A stretch of 64,000 bases of DNA from an uncultured Paracoccaceae bacterium. GTDB lineage: Bacteria > Pseudomonadota > Alphaproteobacteria > Rhodobacterales > Rhodobacteraceae. Below the pieces are notes generated by a model. The model made no database searches and had not been told where the DNA came from. It saw only the letters and a program-made list of their open reading frames with translations. This document shows, one piece after another, positions 1 through 8,015 of the stretch. A program made the position numbers and the translations under genes. Numbering within the stretch: position 1 is the stretch's first letter; each line of letters opens with the position of its first letter. The stretch is taken from NCBI GenBank assembly GCA_938005545.1, contig CALKXV010000032.1, positions 62,001-126,000 on the forward strand. Reading direction: 5' to 3'.

Positions 1-78
1 TGCAAAACAATCTTCTTGGCTGTTGCGGGCACCGATGGCACTGCCAGCGGCCACATCGAATGTAAGTCCATAATTCAT
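1..78 (-). CDS. PP2C-family protein phosphatase, N-terminal fragment
   Basis: Reading the minus strand from an ATG at 78 gives 26 residues to the window edge, ending in GARNSQEDCFA. A glycine, an arginine and then Q-E-D a few residues into the protein is how bacterial PP2C-type serine/threonine phosphatases begin: the first metal-binding aspartate sits in this G-x-R-x-x-N/S-Q-E-D segment. The start is the first ATG, with only a weak AGG upstream. Nearly all of the protein lies outside the window, so the family call rests on one motif. It could instead be an unrelated protein with a chance match. Confidence 0.45.
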   Translation of the reverse strand, partial: MNYGLTFDVAAGSAIGARNSQEDCFA

Positions 79-584
79 GTATCTGCACCTAAGACCAATT
101 GCGCCTCGAAGGGCTGGTTGATTTTGTGTGCGCCGATACAATCAAATATTGGCGCTTGACCATTGGTCATAATGAACACGATTCCGGCTGAGTTGTCCTG
201 ATGTACCGGTCTTTTTCGTCTCGTACTTGGAGTTCAATCTTCAAGAACTCCGTACATTTTGCTGCAAATTTGGTCGAAAAGATGATCGAAAGGGGTCATG
301 CAATTGGCAAATGCCGCTGAAAGTTTGGGTTAGGGCATTAATTTTCGAGCGGCGAGCCCGCAATAAAGGCCGCCATCGTCAGCAAAATAAGGCTCTTTTG
401 GCATTTGCGGTGACCAGGCACTGCCATCTCACCCTCGAAAATATTTATCCCCCATTCGACGTCAATCGCGGTTCTGGAACCCATCGGCGTCATGTGGTTA
501 GAAAGGGGAATGCGCGTTGGCCTTTGGTTGGCAGGTGCGACCGTCCAGAACTTGAACCAATAAGCCAGTGTGGGAGTGATCCAG
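79..584. other. non-coding stretch between two divergent genes
   Basis: About 500 bases separate the phosphatase-like fragment and the dehydrogenase. Open frames exist here on both strands (227-667 plus, 338-682 minus), but their products look like no protein family, are rich in Arg/His or Pro/Thr in the way shadow frames are, and run into the dehydrogenase gene. No tRNA, riboswitch or clear terminator was seen. The only ordered element noticed is the palindrome at 157-169. Confidence 0.5.
157..169. promoter_or_regulatory. 13-bp perfect palindrome, possible operator
   Basis: TGACCATTGGTCA has perfect 6-bp arms around a central T. It lies about 80 bases upstream of the minus-strand phosphatase start and 415 bases upstream of the dehydrogenase start. 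That position would suit an operator for the minus-strand gene. No regulator is known from this window to bind it. Confidence 0.35.
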
Positions 585-1676
585 ATGTCGAATGGGGTGC
601 GCGTTGCGGTCATAAAAGGCGACGGAATTGGGGTCGATGTCACAGAGGCAACTCTTGCCGTCGTTGACGCGGCTCTGGCCAAAACCGGTGCCGCACCGCT
701 TGTATATGATCCTATTCAGTCAGGAGCTGGATATTTTCGCGACACGGGTGTCGATATTGAACCCGGCGGCGAAAAACGGGCGGGCGAAGCTGATGCGATT
801 TTTCTTGGCGCGATTGGTCTGCCGTCTGTGCGCCACGCTGATGGAACCGAGATTTCGCCGCACCTAAGGCTTCGTGATCGGTTCGGTCTTTATGCAGGGG
901 TACGCCCGGTGCGCGCTTATCCAAACGCACCGCAACGGTTGGCGGACCCGCGCGCGGCGGGGATTGATATGGTGATTTTGCGCGAAAGCACCGAAGGCCT
1001 GTTTTATTCCGCCGCTGCCCATGGGCGCAGTGATATCCGGGGCGATGAGGAGGTGCGCGACACGCTTCGGATCACCCGGAAAACGACAGAAAAACTTCAC
1101 CACTTTGGCTTCCGTCTGGCCGAGCGGCGCAAAGCCCGTGGCAAGCCCGGCAAGCTGACGTGTGTCGATAAAGCCAACGTTTTCGCCTCCATGGCGTTCT
1201 TTCGGAAGATATTTGATGAGATCGCGCCCGAATATCCGGGCGTCGAAGTCGGGTACAACTACGTCGATGCGCAAGCCTTGGATCTGGTGCGTCAGCCTTG
1301 GGCCTTTGATGTGATGGTGATGGAAAACATGTTCGGCGACATCCTGTCGGATTTGGCCGGTGGTTTGGTCGGCGGCATGGGCATGGCGTCTTGTGCAGAA
1401 ATCGGCGACGACATCGGGCTTTTTCAACCAGCGCATGGATCCGCGCCGGACATAATGGGTCAAGACAAGGCAAACCCGCTGGCGGCGATCCTGTCGGGCG
1501 CTTTGATGCTGGATTATCTGGCTGAAAAGACGAATGAACCCGGATTGGGCGACGCCGCGGGGTTGATCGATCAAGCGGTGGAAAAAGGGTTCGAAGCCAA
1601 TCGGTTGCGTCCAATGGAATTCGGCGGCGACATGGGCACCAAGGCTGTAACCGAAACGGTGCTGGAATTTCTCTGA
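585..1676 (+). CDS. isocitrate/isopropylmalate-family dehydrogenase (tartrate dehydrogenase-like)
   Basis: NAD(P)-dependent beta-decarboxylating dehydrogenase of the LeuB/ICDH/TtuC family, 363 residues, the usual length. Visible landmarks are the N-terminal GDGIG (12-16), substrate arginines in [16 protein letters not shown] (93-108) and RES (133-135), catalytic Tyr141 and Lys196 (DKANVF), metal aspartates Asp228, Asp252 and Asp256 in the NMFGDILSD region, and the nucleotide loop [10 protein letters not shown] (281-290). ATG 585 is preferred over an in-frame GTG at 570 because GGGAGTG sits just upstream. The gene stands alone and ends 3 bases before the convergent udh. The family oxidises isopropylmalate, isocitrate, tartrate or D-malate; the sequence alone does not choose. 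A true leuB normally sits with leuCD, so a tartrate/malate-type substrate is more likely here. Confidence 0.85.
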   Translation: MSNGVRVAVIKGDGIGVDVTEATLAVVDAALAKTGAAPLVYDPIQSGAGYFRDTGVDIEPGGEKRAGEADAIFLGAIGLPSVRHADGTEISPHLRLRDRFGLYAGVRPVRAYPNAPQRLADPRAAGIDMVILRESTEGLFYSAAAHGRSDIRGDEEVRDTLRITRKTTEKLHHFGFRLAERRKARGKPGKLTCVDKANVFASMAFFRKIFDEIAPEYPGVEVGYNYVDAQALDLVRQPWAFDVMVMENMFGDILSDLAGGLVGGMGMASCAEIGDDIGLFQPAHGSAPDIMGQDKANPLAAILSGALMLDYLAEKTNEPGLGDAAGLIDQAVEKGFEANRLRPMEFGGDMGTKAVTETVLEFL

Positions 1677-1679
1677 CCC

Positions 1680-2477
1680 CTAGTTTTCGTGGATCACGTC
1701 GCTGGCAAAGGTGCCGCCCTGAAAAAGCACCGTTGGGTCATCGGGGCCGGGGTGGTCCATCGCAGCATCAAGCTTGGCGCGAAAGATTTCTGAATTGTCC
1801 TGTGGTTCCCAACCCAAATAAGCGACGTGGGAATTATCCCACCAACCGGCATCGTTTGCCGAAGCTCCATAGATGATCGGGCATCCTAAGGTTTCGACCG
1901 CGAATACACGTTCTATCAAACGCACGAAGTCAGCGGGGCTGAGCCAGGTGGACAACATACGGTGGTTTTCTGGTTCGGGCTTACAGGACCCGATGCGCAA
2001 ACAGGCGGTTTCCACGCCGAATTTGTCGAAATACATCGACGCCAGCGCTTCGCCGAAAACTTTCGACACACCGTAAAACCCATCGGGGCGTGTGGGCGAT
2101 CTGCCATCCAAACGTTCGGTTTGCGGATAAAACCCGATTGTGTGGTTCGAACTGGCATAAAGAATGCGCGGATTGCCGGTGTGCCGCGCGGCTTCGTAAA
2201 GGTTGACCATGCCGTCCAAGTTAGACGCGCGGATCACTTCCCATGTATCCTCAAGCGACCGACCACCCAAGTGCAAAACGCCGTCGCAGCCATCAACAAG
2301 GGCGCGTACTGCTTTTCGGTCGGTCAGATCACACGGCACGTCTTCTTCATGGGGTAAAGTGTCGGTCAGGGGCGCCATATCCGACACCCGGATCGCATCC
2401 GCCACATGAGGCAACAGCGGGCGCAACATGGTGCCAAGGCCGCCGGCGGCGCCTGTGATCAGCAATCGTTTCAACAT
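1680..2477 (-). CDS. udh: uronate dehydrogenase
   Basis: NAD-dependent short-chain/epimerase-fold enzyme of 265 residues, matching the length of Agrobacterium-type uronate dehydrogenase, which oxidises galacturonate or glucuronate to the aldarolactone. The Rossmann motif TGAAGGLG is at residues 8-15. The SSNHTIG segment (109-115), the catalytic Tyr135/Lys139 in GFYGVSK, and the downstream RIGSC, MLSTW and ASANDAGWWDNS blocks are, from memory, characteristic of Udh rather than of general sugar epimerases. It is the last gene of the ABC-transporter operon, 10 bases after the SDR gene. A cycloisomerase-like gene at 20788 could act on its product. Confidence 0.85.
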   Translation of the reverse strand: MLKRLLITGAAGGLGTMLRPLLPHVADAIRVSDMAPLTDTLPHEEDVPCDLTDRKAVRALVDGCDGVLHLGGRSLEDTWEVIRASNLDGMVNLYEAARHTGNPRILYASSNHTIGFYPQTERLDGRSPTRPDGFYGVSKVFGEALASMYFDKFGVETACLRIGSCKPEPENHRMLSTWLSPADFVRLIERVFAVETLGCPIIYGASANDAGWWDNSHVAYLGWEPQDNSEIFRAKLDAAMDHPGPDDPTVLFQGGTFASDVIHEN

Positions 2478-2487
2478 CTTACGGCCC

Positions 2488-3228
2488 TTAAATACATCGT
2501 CCGCCGTCCACTTCCAAACAAACGCCCGTCACCATGCTAGCTTCGTCGGAACAAAGAAAACAGGCCGCGTTCCCCATATCCTCGGGCGTCGAAAACCGCC
2601 CCAGCGGAATGGTTGACAGAAATTTGGCGCGCACCTCGGGCGTGTCTTCCCCCATGAAACTTTTCAGCAATGGCGTTTCGCCAGCCACAGGGTTCAAGGC
2701 ATTGACCCGGATGCCATTTGGGGCAAGTTCGACAGCCATCGTCTTGGTGGCGGTGTTCATCCAGCCTTTGGATGCATTGTACCAACTTAGCCGGGGCCGG
2801 GGGCTGACAGCAGCGGTAGAGGCGATGTTCAGGATGCTTCCAGTTCCGGCGGCCTTCATCAAGGGTACGAAATGCTGGGCAGCCCAAAAGACGGATTTGC
2901 AGTTCACGGCCATGACACGATCGAAGTCATCTTCGCCGATGTCTTCCATTGGGCCAGGCAAATGGGTGACGCCTGCGTTATTGACCAGAATGTCGATCTG
3001 ACCGAATGCGGTTGTTGCCGTCGCTGCCAGATCGGCCATGTCCGCACCTTTGGAAACGTCACAACGGCAAGCCAGCGCCCCGAGTTCCGCCGCCACGGTG
3101 TCAGCCGTGTCACCGTTCCAATCGGCGATCATCACTCTCGCGCCTTCGGCCAAGAATTTCCCGGCAATCCCACGGCCGAACCCCGACGCTCCGCCGGTCA
3201 CCACCGCGTTTTTTCCTGTTAGTCGCAT
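2488..3228 (-). CDS. SDR-family oxidoreductase
   Basis: Classical short-chain dehydrogenase/reductase of 246 residues. The cofactor motif TGGASGFG is at 11-18, NNAG at 83-86 and the catalytic triad at Ser137, Tyr150 and Lys154. The Asp36 region (IADWNGD) after beta-2 suggests NAD(H) preference. The C-terminal VCLEVDGGRCI is typical of the glucose-dehydrogenase/FabG-like group. It is cotranscribed with the aldehyde dehydrogenase (8 bases upstream) and udh. The substrate is unknown; an alcohol or sugar derivative handled before or after the aldehyde dehydrogenase is the natural guess. Confidence 0.8.
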   Translation of the reverse strand: MRLTGKNAVVTGGASGFGRGIAGKFLAEGARVMIADWNGDTADTVAAELGALACRCDVSKGADMADLAATATTAFGQIDILVNNAGVTHLPGPMEDIGEDDFDRVMAVNCKSVFWAAQHFVPLMKAAGTGSILNIASTAAVSPRPRLSWYNASKGWMNTATKTMAVELAPNGIRVNALNPVAGETPLLKSFMGEDTPEVRAKFLSTIPLGRFSTPEDMGNAACFLCSDEASMVTGVCLEVDGGRCI

Positions 3229-3236
3229 CTCAACCC

Positions 3237-4697
3237 CTATCCATGCAGCGCTGCCACGGTCTTCACGACTGTGAATCCATACATCGCTTCAAATCCTTTT
3301 TCGCGCCCGTGCCCCGACAGCCCGCGTCCGCCAAACGGTAGTTCGACACCGCCGCCTGCGCCGTAGTTGTTCAAAAACACCTGACCGGCCCGCAAGGCTT
3401 TGGCCATCCGCATCTGTCGCGCACCGTCTTTTGTCCAGCACGACGCAACCAAGCCGTAGTCGGTGCCGTTTGCGATCTGAATGGCGTCGGCTTCGTCCTC
3501 AATAGGGATCACGACCTGAACCGGGCCGAAGATTTCGTCCTGCGCCAGCACGTGATCAGGCGTGCACCCAGCAAAAAGGGTCGGCGCAACATAGGCTCCG
3601 CCCTTTGGTGCGTTTTCAACGATCGATCCCGTCGCCGCGATGTCCAAGCCATCGGTCTGACTTAGAAACCGTTCGACCAAAGACTTTTGCGTTGCCGACA
3701 CCAAGGGACCAACCTCCAAGTCGTCCAAAGCAGGGCCCGTGCGCAAAGCGCCATAGCGTTTGGCCATGGCCGAGACGACCTCGTCATAGCGCGACGCCTG
3801 CACTAGTATCCGCGACGAGGCAGAACAGGTTTGGCCCGCGTTTTGGATGCCCGCGTTCACCAGAAAGGGAAGCGCTGCGTCCAAATCGGCGTCGTCAAAC
3901 ACAACCTGAGGCGACTTGCCGCCGAGTTCCAGCGTTACTGGCACCACATGATCTGCCGCAGCCTTCTGGATCAGTTTGCCCACAGCGACCGAGCCGGTAA
4001 ATGAGATGTGGTCGATGCCCTGATGCACCGAAAGCGCGGCACCGGCCTCCTCGCCCAAGCCCGGAACAACGTTCAAGGCGCCGGGTGGCAACCCGGCCTG
4101 ATGCGCCAGTTCAGCAAAGGCGAGGGCGGTCAGGCAAGCCTCCTCGGCAGGTTTCAGAACGCAGGCGTTGCCCGTCGCCAAGGCGGCGCCGATGGATCGT
4201 CCAATGATCTGCATCGGATAATTCCACGGAATGATATGGCCTGTCACACCGTGGGGTTCGCGCAATGTGTAAACAGTATAGCCATCCAGATAGGGGATCG
4301 TTTCGCCATGGAGCTTATCCGCCGCGCCGCCGTAAAATTCCATGTAACGCGCCAAAGCCACAGCATCGGCGCGCGCTTGGGTCAGGGGCTTGCCGACATC
4401 CAAAGCCTCCATCCGGGCCAAGTGGTCGACGTTTTCGATCACCAATTGTCCGATACGGGCCAAAAGACGTCCGCGTTCGGCTGCTGTGTACTTTCCCCAA
4501 TCACCGTCAAAGGCTGTGCGCGCTGTGCTTACCGCGCGATCAATGTCTGACGCACCACCGCGTGCAAAGTCACACAGCGTCTCGCCTGTTGACGGGTTGA
4601 GCGAAGCTAAGACATCGCCGTTCTCCGACGGCCCCCACACCCCATTGATGAAACAGTGATCAGTGCGTGGCAAAAGGTCGAACATGCGGTGTCTCAC
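3237..4697 (-). CDS. NAD(P)-dependent aldehyde dehydrogenase
   Basis: ALDH-superfamily enzyme of about 486 residues. Visible features are PWNYP (157-161), the cofactor loop FTGSVAVG (233-240), general base Glu257 in LELGGKSP and nucleophile Cys291 in NAGQTCSASS. The GTG at 4697 overlaps the stop of the ATPase gene as GTGA, a coupling arrangement; an ATG at 4685 (MFDLL) would shorten the protein by four residues. Betaine-aldehyde, gamma-aminobutyraldehyde and semialdehyde dehydrogenases all look like this, so the substrate cannot be read directly. Its place after the ABC transporter and before udh makes a role in the breakdown of the imported compound likely. Confidence 0.85.
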   Translation of the reverse strand: MRHRMFDLLPRTDHCFINGVWGPSENGDVLASLNPSTGETLCDFARGGASDIDRAVSTARTAFDGDWGKYTAAERGRLLARIGQLVIENVDHLARMEALDVGKPLTQARADAVALARYMEFYGGAADKLHGETIPYLDGYTVYTLREPHGVTGHIIPWNYPMQIIGRSIGAALATGNACVLKPAEEACLTALAFAELAHQAGLPPGALNVVPGLGEEAGAALSVHQGIDHISFTGSVAVGKLIQKAAADHVVPVTLELGGKSPQVVFDDADLDAALPFLVNAGIQNAGQTCSASSRILVQASRYDEVVSAMAKRYGALRTGPALDDLEVGPLVSATQKSLVERFLSQTDGLDIAATGSIVENAPKGGAYVAPTLFAGCTPDHVLAQDEIFGPVQVVIPIEDEADAIQIANGTDYGLVASCWTKDGARQMRMAKALRAGQVFLNNYGAGGGVELPFGGRGLSGHGREKGFEAMYGFTVVKTVAALHG

Positions 4698-6250
4698 GTT
4701 GGAAGGCTGGGCGCGGCGGCCAGCAAGGCCCGAGTGTAGGCTTGGCCCGGCGCATTGAAAAGCGCGTCTGTATCGCCTTCTTCGATGATTTTTCCGCCCT
4801 GCATCACCAATATCCGGTCCGCGATGGCGCGCACTACGGTCAAATCGTGGGTGATGAACAAATAGGTCAAACCGAAACGCGCCGAAAGATCGACCAAAAG
4901 GTCCAAAATTTGTGCGCGCACAGAAACGTCCAAGGCAGAAACCGCTTCGTCCAGAACGATCAGTTCGGGCCGGGTTATCAAGGCGCGGGCAATCGCGATG
5001 CGTTGACGTTGGCCGCCGGAAAACTCGTGGATGAATTTGTCCTTGTCCGCGACGTCCAAGCCGACCGAAATCAGCGCGTCGTCAATCTCTGCGTTGCGCG
5101 CCTTGCGCCCCAATCGAAAAAAAGGCTCGCCGACCAAGCGCCCCACCTTGTGACGCGGATTGAACGATCCGAACGGGTCCTGAAACACCACCTGCATCTT
5201 TTGACGCGCGACCTCATCAGTGAACACATCGCTGCCCGCCAATGTGATGCGCCCGGATTGGATGGGTTCCAGCCCAAGGATGGCGCGGGTCAGGGTCGAC
5301 TTGCCGCACCCGCTTTCGCCCACCAGCCCAAGGCATTCGCCTTTGCGGATCTGAAAGCTGACGTCGTTGACGGCCCGAAACATGCCGGGTGCCCCAAACA
5401 AGGTTTTGCGAGGCAGCGTGTAGTCCCGACTGACGCCTTCAACGCGCAACAAAGGCGCGTCAATCTGCGCTTCAGAACGATCAGGTTGATGCGCCGAGGC
5501 TTCGAACAGCGCTTTGGTATAAGGATGCGTCATGGTCTGGTGCAGGGTGGCTGCCTTACCGGCTTCCACAACCTCGCCTTTGCGCATAATGACGATACGA
5601 TCGGCAAGGCCCGTGACCACCGCGAGATCATGGCTAATCAGCATCAATCCCATATCATCTTCGCCCACTAAGCGCTTCAAAAGGATTAGGATTTCGGCTT
5701 GAGTGGTGACGTCAAGTGCCGTGGTCGGCTCATCCGCAATCAACAGCTTGGGCTGAAGCGCGATGGCCATGGCAATAACCACGCGCTGACGTTGGCCGCC
5801 GGACAATTCGTGGGGGTAACGTGTAAGCGGAAACTGCACTTGGGGCAGCTCGCAGCGTTCCAAGGTTTCAGCGGCGCGGCGCATGGCGTCGGATCGGCTG
5901 ACGTTTTCGTGGATCAGAATGGTTTCGGCCACCTGTGCACCGATGGTTTGAACCGGGTTAAGCGCGGTCATCGGTTCCTGAAACACCATGCCCAGATCGC
6001 GCCCGCGCATTTGGCAGAGTTCGTCTTCGCTCGCGGTCAGAACGTCTCGGTTATTAAGGCTGATTTCCCCAGTGGTTTCAGAGCCTTCTGGAAGTAACTT
6101 CATCGTAGAAAATGCGGTCAGCGACTTGCCCGACCCACTTTCGCCGATAACGCCCAAGATCTCTCCGGGTGCGATCTCTATCGACACATCTTTCAAGATC
6201 GGATCGCCATGGATGGAAAGGCATAGATTTTGGATCGACAACAGGCTCAT
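4694..6250 (-). CDS. peptide/opine-type ABC transporter, fused double ATPase (DppD-DppF type)
   Basis: A 518-residue protein carries two complete ABC cassettes, so the DppD and DppF roles are fused in one chain. Cassette 1 has Walker A GESGSGKS (36-43), an LSGGQRQR signature and the LLIADEPTTALD Walker B. Cassette 2 begins near residue 270 with Walker A GESGCGKS near 310, FSGGQRQR and LIVLDEAVSALD. Each cassette is followed by the short C-terminal extension typical of oligopeptide importers. The start overlaps the stop of the DppC-type permease by four bases (ATGA). It would power import of the ligand bound by the protein encoded at 8016-9488. Confidence 0.9.
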   Translation of the reverse strand: MSLLSIQNLCLSIHGDPILKDVSIEIAPGEILGVIGESGSGKSLTAFSTMKLLPEGSETTGEISLNNRDVLTASEDELCQMRGRDLGMVFQEPMTALNPVQTIGAQVAETILIHENVSRSDAMRRAAETLERCELPQVQFPLTRYPHELSGGQRQRVVIAMAIALQPKLLIADEPTTALDVTTQAEILILLKRLVGEDDMGLMLISHDLAVVTGLADRIVIMRKGEVVEAGKAATLHQTMTHPYTKALFEASAHQPDRSEAQIDAPLLRVEGVSRDYTLPRKTLFGAPGMFRAVNDVSFQIRKGECLGLVGESGCGKSTLTRAILGLEPIQSGRITLAGSDVFTDEVARQKMQVVFQDPFGSFNPRHKVGRLVGEPFFRLGRKARNAEIDDALISVGLDVADKDKFIHEFSGGQRQRIAIARALITRPELIVLDEAVSALDVSVRAQILDLLVDLSARFGLTYLFITHDLTVVRAIADRILVMQGGKIIEEGDTDALFNAPGQAYTRALLAAAPSLPT

Positions 6251-7059
6251 CGTCCGACCCTTCGAAGACGCGGATCAAACAAATCGCGCAAGCCGTCGCC
6301 CGCAAGGTTTAGGCCCAAGACCGTCAATATGATCGCGAACCCCGGAAACAGCGCCATATGCGGGGCGAGCGAGATCAGTGTTTGACTGTCGGCCAGCATA
6401 CGGCCCCAACTTGGTGTCGGGGGCTGAACGCCAAGGCCCACATAAGACAGCGCGGCTTCAGCCAGGATGCCAAGTGAGAATTGGATGGTGCCTTGAACGA
6501 TCAAAAGGTTCATGACGTTGGGCAAGATGTGTTCCACCGAAATGCGCGCCGCACCTTTGCCGGAAACGCGCGCCGACAGGATGTAATCGCGTGTCCACAA
6601 GGACAGAGCAGCACCGCGCGTCAGACGGGCAAACACAGGGATGTTGAAAATGCCGATGGCAATGATGGCGTTGATGGCCGAGGGGCCGAAAACGGCTGTG
6701 ATCATGATGGCGATCAACAGACTTGGGAAGGCGAAAACAAGGTCGTTGCCCCGCATGATAACCTCGTCCAACAGGCTGCCGCGTTTGGCGGCGGCCCAAA
6801 GCCCAAGGGGCACCCCAAATCCCATGCCGATTACGACTGCGACAACTGCGACCGCGATGGAGGTCTGCGCACCAACCATGATCATCGACAGGATGTCGCG
6901 ACCAAAGTGATCTGTTCCAAACCAATGGGTTGCAGAGGGTTTTTGAAGTTTGGACGAAATGTCCAGCTGTGTGACGTCAAAGGGTGTCCAAACCAGCGAA
7001 ACCAGGGCCGCAAGCGCAAAAACCATCGTAAGGCACAGACCGACGATAATATTCCTCAC
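6247..7059 (-). CDS. ABC transporter permease, DppC type
   Basis: Inner-membrane permease of 270 residues with the usual layout of DppC/OppC: one N-terminal membrane segment (about 5-25), a periplasmic stretch containing HWFGTDHFGRDILS, then a five-helix BPD_transp_1 domain. The cytoplasmic EAA-type loop with Gly is seen around ARVSGKGAARISVEHILPN. The TDHFGRDxLS sequence is diagnostic for the DppC half. Four-base overlaps with the genes on both sides show translational coupling. Confidence 0.9.
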   Translation of the reverse strand: MRNIIVGLCLTMVFALAALVSLVWTPFDVTQLDISSKLQKPSATHWFGTDHFGRDILSMIMVGAQTSIAVAVVAVVIGMGFGVPLGLWAAAKRGSLLDEVIMRGNDLVFAFPSLLIAIMITAVFGPSAINAIIAIGIFNIPVFARLTRGAALSLWTRDYILSARVSGKGAARISVEHILPNVMNLLIVQGTIQFSLGILAEAALSYVGLGVQPPTPSWGRMLADSQTLISLAPHMALFPGFAIILTVLGLNLAGDGLRDLFDPRLRRVGR

Positions 7060-8003
7060 GCGTGTGATCTCAGCCGTGGATCAACCCATGCGTAAGCCAG
7101 ATCGACAAGGAAATTGACCACGATCACCGCAAAGACCAATAGCATCACGACGCTTTCCACGACGATCAGATCGCGTTGTGAGATGGCCTGAAACACCAAA
7201 CGGCCCAGGCCCGGCAAGAAGAAGACGTTTTCGATGATGATCGCGCCCGCCAAAAGAAAGCTGAACTGAAGCCCGATGATCGTCAAAACCGGGATCAGCG
7301 CGTTTCGCAGGGCGTGGCGCCAAAGCGCTTGGCGTTTGCTTAATCCCTTGGCGCGGGCGGTGCGGATATAATCTTCGGACAGCGTGTCGAGCAGCGATGA
7401 GCGCATAACACGCGCGAGTATCGAAGCTTGCGGCAAGGCAAGGGCGATGGCAGGCAGCGTTAATGCCTTCAAGGCCGCGAAAAATCCGGCGTCCCAACCC
7501 GGAAAGCCGCCAGCGGAAAACCAACGTAAGTTGATCGCAAACACCAACACCATCAGCATGGCAAACCAGAAGTTTGGGATCGCCACACCCAATTGGGTGG
7601 CTCCCATGACGGAAATGTCCGTTTTTGATCCTTGGCGGGTCGCGGCCAGAACACCCACCGGAAAGGCGACCAAAACTGTGAGCGTTAGGGCATAGATGGC
7701 CAGTGGCAAGGATATCACCAGGCGTTCTGCGACGATCTCTGTCACCGGTGAGCGATAGGTGTAGGACGTGCCAAGATCGCCCGTCAACATCCCGGAAATC
7801 CATGAGACATAGCGTTCGTATATGGATGCGTTTAAGCCCAGCTCATCACGCAAGGCGGCAATGGTATCAGGTTGCGCATTGATCCCCAGCATGAAGGACG
7901 CCGGATCGCCCGGCACCACCTCGATGCAAGCGAAAATAACGAGGCTCGCCACGATCAGAGAAATCAGAAGCGAGCCCAGCCGTTTGAGCGAATAGCGCAG
8001 CAT
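7056..8003 (-). CDS. ABC transporter permease, DppB type
   Basis: Inner-membrane permease of 315 residues, the normal DppB length. It has an N-terminal membrane segment (about 9-30), the conserved EVVPGDPA block after it, and a BPD_transp_1 domain with the EAA loop TARAKGLSKRQALWRHALRNALIP near residues 215-240. GLQFSFLLAGAIIIENVF in the next helix is also typical of DppB. It pairs with the DppC-type protein, whose gene overlaps its 3' end by four bases. The binding-protein gene lies 12 bases upstream. Confidence 0.9.
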   Translation of the reverse strand: MLRYSLKRLGSLLISLIVASLVIFACIEVVPGDPASFMLGINAQPDTIAALRDELGLNASIYERYVSWISGMLTGDLGTSYTYRSPVTEIVAERLVISLPLAIYALTLTVLVAFPVGVLAATRQGSKTDISVMGATQLGVAIPNFWFAMLMVLVFAINLRWFSAGGFPGWDAGFFAALKALTLPAIALALPQASILARVMRSSLLDTLSEDYIRTARAKGLSKRQALWRHALRNALIPVLTIIGLQFSFLLAGAIIIENVFFLPGLGRLVFQAISQRDLIVVESVVMLLVFAVIVVNFLVDLAYAWVDPRLRSHA

Positions 8004-8015
8004 TGGCGGAGCGTA

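Noticed and set aside
227-682. Overlapping open frames on both strands (146 and 114 codons) in the first intergenic stretch
   Set aside because: Products show no family features, have skewed Arg/His or Thr/Pro composition, and both run into the dehydrogenase coding region; no ribosome sites.
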